Part shown: positions 34,654 to 47,100 of the stretch, one piece after another | How the letters are laid out: the number at the start of each line of letters is the position of its first letter | How positions within the stretch are numbered: the stretch's first letter is position 1 | Assembly: GCA_023653785.1 (NCBI GenBank) | Contig: JAMKCH010071742.1 | Location: forward strand, 58,656-122,655 | DNA: 64,000 nucleotides | DNA from: Ophioderma brevispina | Lineage: Eukaryota; Echinodermata; Ophiuroidea; Amphilepidida; Ophiodermatidae | Direction of reading: 5' to 3' | Notes under the pieces: model-generated | What the model saw: only the letters and a program-made list of their open reading frames with translations | The model's database searches: none | Told to the model about the DNA's origin: nothing | Made by a program: the position numbers and the translations under genes

Positions 34654-37600
34654 AATGACGTCGAACAATGTGAAAAAAGTAAATTCGTAACACTCAACGT
34701 TAGAGGGTTACGGGATAAAATAAAAAGACGAGCTATATTTCAGTGGATTGCAAACAAAAAAATAGATGTTAGTTTTTTATGTGAAACTTTTGTGACTGAC
34801 AATATTGTTAACGAAGTTAATAAGGACTGGATAGGCCATTGCTATCACACCTACGGTTTAAAGCATGCCCAAGGTGCAAGTAAAGGTGTTTCTATATTGG
34901 TTAAAAACAACCTGCCCTCAAATTAATTGACCAACATACAAGTAACGATGGTAGAAAGTTACTGATCAATATTCAAATAGGTAATACAAAATACTCTCTT
35001 ATTTCACTTTATGCACCAAATAATAAGAATGAAAGAGTTACTTTTTTCGCAGATGTCAATCGTTGGCTAAATACATGTAATATGGAACTACATAATGTTA
35101 TAATGGGTGGAGATTTTAACACAATTGTCGATAACAAGCTAGATAAAAAAAAGGTGCTGTTACAGCAGAAACTGAATCGTCCAAAGCTCTGACAAGACAC
35201 GTATGTAACAAATTCAACTTGATTGATCCATGGAGGACTTTATACCCTACAAAATTACATTTCACCCATAAGAAAATAAATCCTACTATTTTGACTAGAA
35301 TTGATTTTTGGTTAATATCGGAATATATGATGAAAAATGTTAATGCATGTGAGATAATTCATGCCATTAAAACTGATCATCGAGCAGTAATACTAGATAT
35401 TCAAAATTTCAAATTAAAATGTGCTCAAGAGGAAAGGTTTCTGGCGTCTCAATACGTCAATTTTACAAAATAAGGAATACAAAGATGGAATTAAAGACCT
35501 ATAAGAAACTCAGCCGATACCTATTCTAAGTCAAACATCCCAAAAAATATGCTCTGGGATCTTCTAAAAATAAAGTGCAAAGAATTTTCTGTAAATTTTT
35601 CAATTAAACAAGCCCACGAAAGAAAGAATGAAGTAAATAAGTTACAAAAATTGCTAGAGGTAACTATGGACAGCTAAATTCCAAACATGAAGAGGTTAAA
35701 AAGTCTTTAGAAAAATACTATGAGTATGAAGCAAAGGGTGTACAAATACAAGCAAGAGCAGATTGGATGGAAAAAGGGGAAAAATCTACTAAATATTTTT
35801 TAAATCTAGAAAAAAGGCATGGAGAAAACAATGCTATGGACTCTCTGACAGTTGATAATAAGGAAGTAAATGACGATATTACCATATTAAATGAATGCGT
35901 TACATTTTATAAAAATCTATATTCGTCGCATAATATTAGTGATGCAGATATTGATGAATATCTTAACGATACTGAAGTTAACACAATATCAGAAGAAGAT
36001 AAACAAAAATATGAAGAACCCATCTCGAGAGAAGAATTACTTTCTGCGGTAAAATCCATGAAACTTAATAAGGCACCCGGGTCCGATGGTCTGCCCATTG
36101 AATTTTATATTACATTTTGGGACACAATTTCAGAGTTTTTAGTAGATTCGTTTATGGAATCCTTATCCAATGGTGAACTGTCATCTTCTCAATCTCGAGC
36201 AATCATTAAATTAATTAATAAAAAGGGGGATAGAAAATTATTAAAAAATTGGCGCCCTATTAGCCTACTAATATAGATTACAAAATACTCACCACAGCCT
36301 TGTCAAAAAGACTACAAACTATTCTTCCCAGTGTGATTAGTAATGATCAAACTGCCTATGTTAAAGGGAGATTCATTGGTGAAAACATCAGGTTAATTAA
36401 TGATATAATAGATTTTTCTCAAGAAAATAATTTGCCAGGTGCCATTATCTTTTTAGACTTCGAAAAAGCTTTCGATAGCCTTGAAAGAAATTTCATGTTA
36501 GCGGTACTTAACAAGTTTAATTTCGGTTCCAATTTCATAAATTATAGCAAGTGTTCCGCTTGTATTTCCAATAGAGGATAGAACTCAGTATTTTTTAACC
36601 TTTTCAGAGGCATCTGTCAAGGTTGTTCACTTTCAGCTTTACTTTTCGTTATATCTGTGGGAAATTTTTAGCCTGTAATATCAGAAATATAGCAGTATCA
36701 AGGGATTTACTCAGAGGGTGTATTGAGTCAATCCCACAATGCCCAGTTTTGGGAATTAACCTCAATATGTCATGTGATCCACACAAAATTCCTATTCTTA
36801 CACACAATAAGAACCGGGACTTTTACGCCCTTTTAGCCGACAAAGCGTTAGTACTTAGGGGATTTTTTGCTATGATTTATTAAAAATGTTTGTTGTTCTT
36901 TAACTTTTGGAACACTTTTTACCCCTAAGTACTGACATGGTTTAGTAAAGTACAGTATGGGCACATTGCAATGATCAAGGATGATTCAAAACACCCTCTC
37001 GGGATTTTACTATAAACTTATGAAAAAAATACCGTTTGATGTTCCTTCTAGCAATGCTGAAATTAAATTCAGTCAGGTGTGCTGACGATACAACATCTTT
37101 CACAGGATTCTCAATCAACATTCGAAGTTAGTGAAACAGTCATGCGGTTTAGTCGAGTGTCGGGATTAAAGTTAAATATGTCAAAAAAAGAAGGATTTAG
37201 GCTACAAATATCATTATCCCTAACGACAGAGTAAATTGGTCAGAGGGACAAGCAAATCACTGGAGAATATACTTTGTTCCTTAATAAGAATAAGATGTGC
37301 AGCAATGAAATTGGGAATGTCTAAATTAGAAAGTTGAAGAAAATCTTTCGTTTGGAAAAGAAGAGATCTTACTCTCTTGGTAAATCAGGTATTATGAAGA
37401 CACTGTTTTGTCTCAGTTATATTATAACATGAGGTCATTGTTACGCCGATTATGTTATTTAGAAAAATGATACAATCTTATTATTACTCCGTTGAAATGG
37501 CAAAAGAGACAAAATTAAAACGTCATGTGTGATTAGATGATACGCAAGTGGTGGATTAGAAACACAGCTAGATAATGCAAGGACGTGATGCACTATTAAA

Positions 37601-38030
37601 CCAAATTGGTTAAAAGGATTGCAAATCCTAGTTTTGCAAGATGGAAACTTATTCCTCTACTATCTTAGACAAACCTGGTGAAAAACATGTAATCTTCAAA
37701 TGACATTTTAATATCAAACTCATTTTCCATAATTGGCTAACCGAAATCTTCCTAAATTTACCAAAACATTATCACAAGCGGGCATAAGTCACACCGTGTG
37801 TATAATGAGCCATTAAACTCGATAGATATTAAAAATGATACTTATTGGGGAAATCGATACATTATAAGTAAAGAATACCTACTTTATTTTGAAAATGGGA
37901 TCAATGCTAACTTAGTTACATTGAGACATGCCACACTCCAAAGTGGTATCCACGATATCAAAGAATCTTGAAAGCATTTCAGCAGACGATGGAGAACATG
38001 TATTAGACAAAGAAAGATGGCGATTCGTAT
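34654..38030 (+). pseudogene. ORF2 of LINE-D: endonuclease and L1-type RT
   Basis: Endonuclease: KFVTLNVRGLRDKIKRRAIF near 34680, a SLYAPNNK phrase near 35010, GGDFNTIVDNKLDKK near 35105 and TDHRAVILDI near 35375. RT: EKGEKSTKYFLNLEKR at 35770, APGSDGLPIEFY, NWRPISLL, then KRLQTILPSVISNDQTAYVK, AIIFLDFEKAFDSLER, GICQGCSLSALLF, and after the MITE -ADDTT near 37084 and VSETVMRFSRVSGLKLNMSK. Poorly conserved C-terminal text runs on to about 38030. Catalytic Asp residues of both domains are visible, but stops at several points make it non-functional as written. Confidence 0.82.
36712..37000. mobile_element. 289-bp MITE within LINE-D RT, possible hAT-type
   Basis: Termini are CAGAGGGTGTATTGAGTCAA and, inverted, GAGAGGGTGTTTTGAATCAT. 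Flanks GGGATTTACT (36702-36711) and GGGATTTTACT (37001-37011) are the target duplication. With the MITE and one flank removed, the LINE frame reads SSIKGFYYKLMKKIPFDVPS without a break. A CAG start and a duplication of 8-10 bp suggest hAT; that is inference. Confidence 0.8.
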
Positions 38031-41000
38031 GAGGAGGACATGTGCGAATCGCGCTGCCGAGAATTTTTAATTGTTCTGCTCCAATATTATTCTTTTGTTA
38101 TCCTAAATATCCGGTTCATTGAATTGGAGGGGACCTTTTACAACTCCGCCGACAAAAAGGGTGTCGAATTAACTACCTGGAGAGCCCAGACAAAATGGTT
38201 ACTTTTCAAACAGCCTTATGTTTGCGAGCTGGGGTAGGAAAATAAACACGATGAAAAAAAATCATTGTGAAACCTGGATTATGTTGTCGAATTCTCCTCC
38301 TCGGGGTATTGGGCTGGGACTCGTATGCTGGGATGGCCAGGTTATCGGACTAACTGTAGATGCTTATTTTGAGCGCGGAGCGGACTTGGGAGAAAACCAG
38401 GATTGAAAATTCTAGATTTTCATGCAACCTTTTATTTTGTGCAACAAAACATGATACGTCAGTACGGTTCCCCTACGTAACCTTACAGATCCCGTATAAT
38501 GTTCTAGTGTCTCGGAACGGTCCCCATCATAGACCCCCTGGTTTACTTTCCAAGTTTTTACCTCCTCCAGCAAAAGTATGCACTTTAACCAGACGTACAT
38601 TCATCTTATTTTCGACATCATGGAATTCTTTACCCCTCTTACGAAACTGTCAAACGAAACTTGTGTGTACCACCCACTCAATGTCTGTATGGGTTACGTG
38701 CTCCTACTTGGCATGGTTTTTGCTAAAAACATTACTTTAGCTATTATTACACCCAACAAAAACTTTGTTGAAGAGCAACGACGTCGGTCCGTCCCCAGGA
38801 GAGTCCAAGCCTGGCCAAACACTTACTGATACGCAAATAAAGAAGACATGAAGAAATAAAAGTTGATCGGTTGGACACAATCCTTAAAGTATAAATTGGA
38901 AACAAGCAGTGGTCTGCCATGCAAGACAAGATAAAGGTTTAGAGGATCGTGTCCGATATAATGAACAAAATGTGATCCGATCGCGAGGGACAATAAAAGG
39001 CTGATCAGAAAGGAATTTGGGTTTCTGGAATCTGAATTTGCGAAGTTACAAGGAAGATATAAAGTCCGAGAAGAAATAGAGGAATGCAAAAACATAATTA
39101 AATGAACTAGGAGGACAGAAAAATAGAAGAAAAAATAACTGATTTCTGGTGTACCCACGATCAAAAGAATCATGGGAAAAAAAGTGAGAAAAAAATTTTA
39201 GAGATTATCATTAGGTAGCACGATGAATCTTGGATTCGAACAGGGTTGAGATGAGAACGTGCTTCATTTCGATTCCAAATGGGGCCTCACAAAAATGGAG
39301 CAAAAACAAATTGGTGTTCATGTTTACAAAATACAAAGATAAAGAAATGGTCTTTCTGAGAAATGCAGTAAATTGAAGGGCTCAAATATTTATGTCAACC
39401 AAGATGATTACTGTAAGAACATAGAGGCATCCATTAAAAAATCTTGCAGTGAAAAGAGGAGGAATGAAGTAAAAAAATGTTGTCCCGAACGCGAACTAAG
39501 TCAAGAACTGGTAGTTACAGATTAATGTGGAAAGTTTCAGTCTTTTTTTGTTTTCCGAAGAAAACAAAGAAGTTGTTGCCCCAAATAGGTATGACCAGAC
39601 ACTTTCATAAGATTACCAACTAGTTTTACAAAGGACAATAAAATTCCTTTTGGAACAAGAAGGGAACTTTCTTCAAAATTTGAATAATTCTGTGTTAGAA
39701 AAAACTGTATGAAATATGATATAGTCTGCTTTGTGGAAACAGTGGAATCACTGATGTTGTAAGTCATTTTCTTAAAGTTTGTCTGAGTTGACATTATTTG
39801 AGTTCTGTACCAGGGAAAAACCTCGAACTGGTCGGGTTTCTGGAGGTGAGTGTATGTGGTAAAAAAAATGAATGTTGGTTGAAGGGGTTAGTAGTAGAAT
39901 TTAACTAAACCAAGAGGAATGCATCTTATTTTATAAGTAACACCTTTTTGTTAGAAAAGGATATTATTTTGGGCACTGTGTATATACCGCCTGTAAATTA
40001 TACTCGTCTACTTTTTAACCAAAAGCCAATATAGATTACTCTCGAGGGGCTATCAATGAGATCCCGTGATAATCATCAAAACAGAATCATATGTTAGACG
40101 GTGATTTTAATTCACGCACAGGCCATGATCTTGATTACATCGAAAATGACTTGTAATTTTATTGTTGATATGAATGATGTTTATGTGAAGATACTTTTCA
40201 AAATGCGTAGTCAAAAGATTGTTGTGTCCGTAACTTCCTGGGGCCGTAAATGCTTGCTCTCTGGAAATTATTAATATTCATTTTTTGACCGGTCGCTGTG
40301 TATAGAGATACAAAACGGTTGAATTTACTTTTATGGCACCCGGTTCCAGTGTTCATTGACTATGTAAATCGTTCTACTGATCTATAGATGAATTGTTATT
40401 TGAGATAAGAATGGAAAGGTTGAGCTCATATCATCTTCCCTTGCTGGTTATTGATCTAAGTATTGATAATACATTGGAGATAGTCAGCACGAACATCGTA
40501 CTTATGTTATGTTTTAATACAAATGGGAGACCAACCAAAGGGGTACAATCAGAGCTAATCTTGAGTCAAACACCTGTTCAAGCAAAGGCTACGGCGCCAG
40601 GCCCAGGATGTATGGGTACAAAAACGACTTAGCTATTGAATTGATAACCCGGGCACTCCAAATAGCTGCTCAAAGTATGATTGTCGGAGGAATGACATGG
40701 TTACAGGAAGGTTTGGTTCGGATGGAAAAAATGGTTTGATACTGAATGTACAAATGAAGCAATGACATTGTCCCCTTACGTAAAATTAAGATCCAATAAT
40801 AGTAAATCTCGATTCTTTAATAGATACAAGCATTGTAAGAAACATGTTACAAAGCCATTTGTAAAAAGAAAAAGTCACTACAAAAGTAAGTTACAAAAGA
40901 AACTTGAAAATGGGAACTTCTGATCCGAGGAATTTGGTATACGGTGAAAAATATCCACAGATCTCTAAATAGTGTGTTGACTCACGCACCATAATGTGGA

Positions 41001-43274
41001 TGTTTGGTATTCAACATTTTAAAGTCAGTTTTAATCAAACTGATAATGGTATGGAGAATTCGGAGAATGAGAAGACACATCGGGGTTCAAGTATGAGATG
41101 GGGATCGTGGATATAATGATAGTTATGATTTAGACCTTAAATTTCCCCTATAAGTATGGATGAAAAATCACAATGCTATTAAATCAATGAAAGTAAAAAA
41201 GGGCTCCTGGCAGATGGGTGGATCTTATTGAATTTTTTACGGACGTTCCCGGGAAAATGTTCTTCATCTTATCCATTCGCTATTTATCCTTTATTTGATA
41301 TGGTATATTTACCATCAACTTGGTAGCAACGGAATAATTGTCCCTATTCCATCAAGAACGGTTCGGTTGTGAAACTCTGGTAATTACAGGCCTATTACCC
41401 TTTTGGATGCAGGTTGGAAAAACTTTATCAATTTGAATACAAAAGAATTACAAAATGTGTGAAAATCAAAAAATTTAGAAATCCCTGAAAAACCAAGCAG
41501 GCTCCGTAAGGTATTTCGACGTTCATAAATTTTTACATTGAATAGGTGATACAGAAGAAACCCTTAGACGAGAGGAAAAATGTTACTCCTTTTTGTAGAA
41601 TTTCAAACAGTTTTGACAGGGTTTCGAGAGCATAAATTATGATAAAATTAAATTTCGTTGGAAATTAGGGCAAAATGAGGAAACTTTTGTAAGTTAAAAA
41701 ACGGTGATGAATGAATGATGGAATGTGAAAGCTTGCGTTCGTGGAAGGAAATGTATTTCGACTTTTATCTTGTGTCAACGGACTTCAACAAGTGTTACTT
41801 AGTCCGCTCCAATTTTCCTTATTTATATCGGAACATATCTAATCCTGATTGAATGGGTGTTCATAGGGGTACAATTACTCCCATATCACCCGAATTAATG
41901 TAGTTAGAGTATGATGTGACATTGGCATAATGTAAGACCCATTGTGGCCTCAGAAACATATTGTATCTTTCAAATTTGTGAAAAATGGAAAATGAGTAAT
42001 CTGAGAAGACAAAAAAACATTTTTTTATGATTTTTCGTAAAGGAGCCGCAAAAACGAAGCGATGAGCTGGGTGTAGAAAGTAACCCTCTTGATGTGGTTG
42101 TTGCATCTTACAATATCGAGTAGTCAAAGTCAACTGGTAACGTATGGGGGAGAGCACAAGAGGCCTTGGCACCCGCCAGGCTCAAAGGCTTGAAACGTGC
42201 TTAGGAAAACGATGAAGCTGTTGGTGATATGCTTATGAGTCTTATTTTAACATTTTGATGCACAAATGATTTTACCTATAGTAACATTGGTTCTGAAATC
42301 TGGGGTATATAAACAGGTCGACGTTATATTAGAAAGGGGTCATCATTAAAGCGTGTAAACCGTGTTCTTTACAAGTCTCTCACAAATACTGCAAATGTGC
42401 GGCCAATTGGCGAATGTGCAGAACCCCAATTATGAAAACTGTTTATTCGGGACTAGTTGTATAAAATTTGGTTTCAGCTTTTACTATGGGAAAGGATAGG
42501 TTCCCAAAACGTGTTATATTATGTTGTTTAATTTGATTGAAAGAGGATCAACAACCCTGGGTCCACGCACGGTTAAAAAGGTTCTTCTACATATGGTTTG
42601 GCCATGGTGGATAATCAGGGTGGAGTTGAAAATGAAGTTAGTTCTTTTTTGGGTCTTTCTTAAAAGAGACTCGTAGTGTATGGAACAAATATTGGTGCCA
42701 CTCTGAGGTTTTGTCTTCTGATACAAACTTAAGAACAGATTGGCACTTTGAAGGGAATTTATTGGCCCCTGAAAAAATATTGTATGTTATAAGAAAACCA
42801 TCTCATAGGGCATTTTATAGCCAAGTTAAGATGTTCAAAATTCTCAAGATTGAAATTGCAGAGATGAGATTGAATGTGGAGGACCGGCTTTGTGACCTGT
42901 GTAGATATGGGAATATTGAAGACGAATACCATTTGTTCTTGGGTTGTGAATTGGTCGATGTGACATTCGCCAACCAATATTACCCAGGAAATACCCGATC
43001 CGATTCCGAGTCCTCCAAATGTTTATATCTCGCTCGAAGTTCCGATAAAAAACAACTGATATAGTGGTCTCTCGTTGTTTGTTATTCCTGCAATGAAAAT
43101 CTGTGAAAACATTGAATTTCTGTAATTATTTCACTCTATAATTTATGCATAGTCTCCTCATATTTGTTCATATATAGTTAGTTGCAAAGGGCAAGGGCTT
43201 ATGTTACAATAAATATGAAATGGCTGGGTTCAGTTCGAAGCGTCTAAAAAAGAAAGGACCACGCCGAGTATTGG
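38031..43274 (+). mobile_element. LINE-E and flanking sequence, inserted in LINE-D
   Basis: The LINE-D C-terminus stops near 38030 and resumes near 43275, so this whole stretch is foreign. From about 39540 a second plus-strand LINE can be read. Endonuclease: YDIVCFVET near 39715, the GGV-V region and DIILGTVYIPPVN near 39960, and a degraded GDFNSR region near 40095. A WFDTECTNEAM segment follows near 40735. The RT region (41160-41840) has GIYPSTW-like, SFVNGLQQ and SPLQFSLFISEH phrases. The C-terminal domain reads VEDRLCDLC, then IEDEYHLFLGC near 42930. The first 1.5 kb (38031-39540) has no domain I can name. Frames break every few dozen codons. Confidence 0.65.
42711..43064 (+). pseudogene. 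C-terminal zinc-ribbon-like end of LINE-E
   Basis: A 117-codon open block. Residues FKILKIEIAEMRLNVEDRLC then LC...IEDEYHLFLGCEL form the C-x2-C...H-x4-C arrangement found at the end of many LINE proteins. It is the best preserved piece of LINE-E and fixes its strand and 3' end. Confidence 0.72.
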
Positions 43275-43965
43275 CAAAGAGAGACAAATGTAATTACTTT
43301 GAATGGTACAAAATACACGCAGGAAATTCTTTCTAAGATTCGTTGTAAAATAGTTTATTCCATATTAGTTGACTCAAAATCGAGTCGTGCACTCAGCGAA
43401 CAAAATTGGAACACCTTCTTTGGAAAAGATATTCACTGGGAAACAATTTGGCTACAACAAACTATAAACCTGACAACTCATATGAAACTAGTTGAATTCA
43501 ATTTTAAAATTCTACATAATATCTTGCCCTCTGGTAAATTACTCCAAATATGGAATATAATAATTCTAACATTTGTTCTCTATGTAATGTTGTAGACAAT
43601 TACGAACATATGTTTATCACATGTAAACATGTCAATACTTTATGGAGAAAAATTGCTCATGCAATACTCTCAGCATTCAATATAAACATTGATATCAATT
43701 TTGAACTTTTAATATTGGGTTGCAGAGTGATAGGAAATCAGAAAAACGTTAGTGGTACAATCAATGTGATCTTGGCCGTACTGAGGAAAATATACTATTT
43801 TCAAATCTTGGTGTAAAAACAGATCAGACATAGAAAAATTTGAAAGATTAAATCTGTACAATTTGTTCAAGATTGATATGAAAATGTATATTTCGATAGA
43901 GAGATCCAACTCAAAACCTGATATTGAACACTTAAGTCGATTCTGTGAAGATCTGTAGTGAGATA
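43275..43965 (+). pseudogene. LINE-D ORF2, C-terminal segment
   Basis: Reads KCNYFEWYKIHA near 43285, then NWNTFFGKDIHWETIWL, KLVEFNFKILHNILPSGKLL, a frame slip near 43556, NICSLCNVVDNYEHMFITCK and LWRKI. This is the C-x2-C...H-x4-C C-terminal domain of L1-type ORF2, which the main LINE-D body lacks. It ends near 43965 without a clear poly-A tail. Confidence 0.78.
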
Positions 43966-43989
43966 TAAATAATTAAATTACCCAAAATA

Positions 43990-44074
43990 CGCGGAATGAC
44001 TTAGTGTTGCGCTTCCTGGGGTGGTTATGGTGGTGTGCTTTCTATAGGGATGCGCAACACTGAATCACTCCACG
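43990..44074. repeat. Hairpin with 23-bp arms
   Basis: CGCGGAATGACTTAGTGTTG (through 44012) is inversely matched by CAACACTGAATCACTCCACG (44055-44074) with four mismatches and a 39-nt loop. It follows the 3' end of LINE-D directly. Confidence 0.7.
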
Positions 44075-44230
44075 TTTGGTGTAATGGTGGTTAGTTCAGG
44101 TAAAATTATAAGATACACTGCAAACAATTTGGTGAGGCATGGTACGTAAATATCCTTGATTGTTAAATGTCAATATTAGAATGTATAATGTAGACAATGA
44201 TAAAAAAAACTGTGTTCAAGACTTTAAGAG

Positions 44231-44232
<2 letters not shown>

Positions 44233-44269
<37 letters not shown>
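44233..44269. repeat. (TA)n microsatellite
   Basis: Uninterrupted alternating TA run of about 37 nt. Confidence 0.95.
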
Positions 44270-44271
<2 letters not shown>

Positions 44272-44497
44272 GTATTAAAACTAAAATGCACAATTCAAAA
44301 AAAAATATATATCAGCTAGGACAAGTGATGCTGCATGCAAAAATGCCTACTAATTGTCATCTTGGAAATCAGGGCATAAATACAAAAAATACCCCAAAAC
44401 CCAATTTGAACTCAAAATTTCAAAAATTTGTTGCATAGAAAGCACCAGCAATAACTTGCATAACTGTGATTTTCACAAGAATTGAACAAGATACAAA

Positions 44498-45320
44498 TAG
44501 TTTAGTGGGTAGAAGGGGGTCTCGTGCACCCCCCTGAAATCAATTTCTAATCGATGTCTCTATATCAGAAAAAAAATGCGTAGAAAACGATTAGCTATGT
44601 TAAAAAATTCAAAAATTGTCCCACGTGCCATTTTTAGGTAAATTTATGCAAATTAGGATCGCCATTACAGAAAAATATAGTTTTCACCGTATCGCAACAA
44701 CAAGAAACAAAATTGTTCTTTTAGAGCCAATTAAGACCGCTTGCCATGCATATTTGTATTATTGTTTAGCTTCGGATCCAAGATGGCAGCCAACATGGCC
44801 GCCTCAAAGATCTACAAAGTATAAAAGTGCTAAATGCCTGTTTTATTTAGTCGTATAGTCATACAATGAGAAAATAAATTAAGGAATATATGTCTTTGAC
44901 CATTAGAAACTCATATCTGCCTGTTTTGCTTAGTGAGTATATTTAACATTGAATATGGCGGTCAATTTGTCCGCCTTCAAAATGTGTTAAAACTTAGAAA
45001 TTACCTTATATTGTCCCCAAATTAGGATGAAAATGTGAATTAAAGTATGAGATATATGCGTTTGACCAGTATAAACACACAGCTGGCAATTCTGTTTGTT
45101 AACATTTAAGATGGCGGTCAATATGGCCACATTCAAAGAATTTAAACCTTAAAAATTACCCTATTTTTGTCATAAATTTACCTAAAAATGGCACGTGGGA
45201 CAATTTTTGATTTTTTTAACATAGCTAATCGTTTTCTACGCATTTTTTCTGATATAGAGACATTGATTAGAAATTGATTTCAGGGGGGTGCACGAGACCC
45301 CCTTCTACCCACTAAACTAA
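44498..45320. mobile_element. TIR element with 150-bp inverted ends and internal array 3
   Basis: Left arm 44498-44648 (TAGTTTAGTGGGTAGAAGGG ... GGTAAATTTATG) is mirrored by 45171-45320 with only a few differences. Between the arms lie three units with cores AGATGGCAGCC (44781), ATATGGCGGTC (44953) and AGATGGCGGTC (45109), each followed by TTAGAAATTACC- or TTAAAAATTACC-like text. A non-autonomous DNA element. No clear target duplication was recognised and there is no transposase. Confidence 0.8.
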
Positions 45321-45567
45321 AAAGACTAGTTTCTATTTTAGTGACTGCCCGTGACAGAAATCTTCTACTCGATGGCAAAAGCCATCTATTGATTGATAGG
45401 CTGATAATTGGTTAAAGAAACACTGGCACATTTGAAAAATAGTGCGCCCTCAAGATTTTTCAAAATCGATATTTTTGCATGGTTGTAAGGCTTTTATATA
45501 CAAAAGCCCTCACCCGAAATGATTAAGACCAAATCAGCTTCCTTATGGGAAAACAGAACGATTTTAT

Positions 45568-45593
45568 AATTAACGTCGCCGGCGACGTTAATT
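45568..45593. repeat. Perfect 26-bp palindrome
   Basis: AATTAACGTCGCC followed directly by its inverse GGCGACGTTAATT. GC-rich centre, no loop. Confidence 0.95.
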
Positions 45594-45924
45594 CAGCAGA
45601 CGACGAAGTGGCGTTTAACACAAGAACACGTACCCTGTATGCATGTTTCCCACGCTATGCACACTGTGTGATCGGTCTATAACCTTTGTGTTTTTAATAT
45701 CATTGAGTACGAGTCAAAAATATTCATGTTATATACACATTTGTTGGTTAAAGTTATGGAAAACTTAAAAGTTGGCCTACAATTTACCTGGATGTCTTTA
45801 TCCTCATATCAATGTCCCTATCTGTTTTGGGGTATGTTATTTTTATGTGTAAAATATATCTGTTTTTCCAATGGCCTAGACTATCATTAGAGAGCAAATT
45901 GAAGTTAAGTAAAAGTTGAGAAAT

Positions 45925-47090
45925 TTGTCACTGTTCTGCCATACTGACACAGAGTTTTTGACAAAATTAGTTTAAAGGAAATATGTCATGATTCTGAATA
46001 TTTGGAAAATTTGGTATGGATGGAAAGCTTAAGTAACATAGATTACATATAAATCAAAATAAGTTGAAAATTGTCCACATTTGTTGAGTATTTTGCCCTT
46101 TTAATTTTCCGCCCAATAGCTTACTCGAAAACGATTCCGACAAATCCACATCGCAGGCAAATGGTGACGTCAAAGTGATGACCATCCATAATTTACGTCG
46201 TTGTGACCATTTTTTTTTTTTTTTTTTTTAAATATGTCATTCTGTAACTTATTTTCAAATTTTATTATTACTTTCATTAATCCATCAATATTACAGTGTC
46301 AGCAATAACAATTCGAGTCAACACGATGTTTTGGTCATCACTTTGACGTCACGAGGAGAGCAAAATTGGGCGCTTTTGATCAATGAAGCCGTGGCGAAAA
46401 ATCCGCCCGTTTTCTTTGTATGTCAAAAAAGCAAAAATTAAAATGCCTCTATTTTGTTAATTTTACATCAAATTGTATAATTTTTTGGGAATTTGTGATG
46501 TATGTACATATATTTTATGAATGTAAGTCAAACTGAGCTTGACAAAAATCTTGACATATTTCCTTTAATATCTTACTCTGTGAACCATTTCTTTCTTCGC
46601 ACATGCAAATGGGCCATTGCAATTTGTTAAAATGAAAATATGAAATCATTTTTCATCCGTGAAAATAATTTCCAACTAAAATATGGTTAATTCTAGCTGT
46701 GTTCAGACATACTGACACATCTCAGTACATTTTGTGTCAGTATGTTCGAACACAAATTACTCACTTTGAGCTCAACACCTTGATTTCAAATGACATATGA
46801 TATCATGTGACCAAAGCATTTTGAAATTTAGTGAAACTGATGTTCAAACATAGTATACATACCGACACATAACTTGGACCATTAATTAAAAGTAATCAAT
46901 ATGTTCAGCGAACTTCATAATAGTATGCAAATAATGTCTAGATAATAGAGAATCGTACAATTGTGTTTATAAATGAAAAACACCTACTCCAATCTATCAA
47001 AAAAAATTTACATATTGCAAACATTTTCTCAAAACAGGTTTTTTCCTCATATGTCGGTATGTCAGAACAGCGACGAATTGTTAAGCTACA
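45925..47090 (+). repeat. Dispersed repeat R1, copy B, with nested MITE
   Basis: The right 520 bp (46567-47086) match copy A at 13.6-14.1 kb. The left end holds CTGTTCTGCCATACTGACAC near 45932, the inverse of the right end GTGTCGGTATGTCAGAACAG near 47052. This suggests that R1 is a DNA element with about 20-bp TIRs. Its left part is separated from the rest by the MITE at 45976-46564. Confidence 0.75.
45976..46564. mobile_element. 589-bp TTAA MITE nested in R1 copy B
   Basis: TTAA at 45972-45975 and 46565-46568. Termini are AGGAAATATGTCA and its exact inverse. Inside is a perfect 21-bp inverted pair, GTGACGTCAAAGTGATGACC(A) near 46163 and its inverse near 46332, each with a CRE-like TGACGTCA. 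A poly-T run lies at 46211-46229. No ORF. Confidence 0.85.
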
Positions 47091-47100
47091 CCTTAAGAGA

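Larger units (their letters stand above)
33250..38030 (+). mobile_element. LINE-D: L1/Tx1-type non-LTR retrotransposon, main part
   Basis: A two-ORF LINE. ORF1 runs to 34584 and ORF2 begins at about 34654 with an apurinic-type endonuclease followed by an L1-type RT. A MITE interrupts the RT at 36712-37000, and about 5.2 kb of foreign DNA separates the last ORF2 segment (43275-43965) from the rest. It is better preserved than the other LINEs: several blocks of 90-300 codons are open. It still has several frameshifts. Confidence 0.82.
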
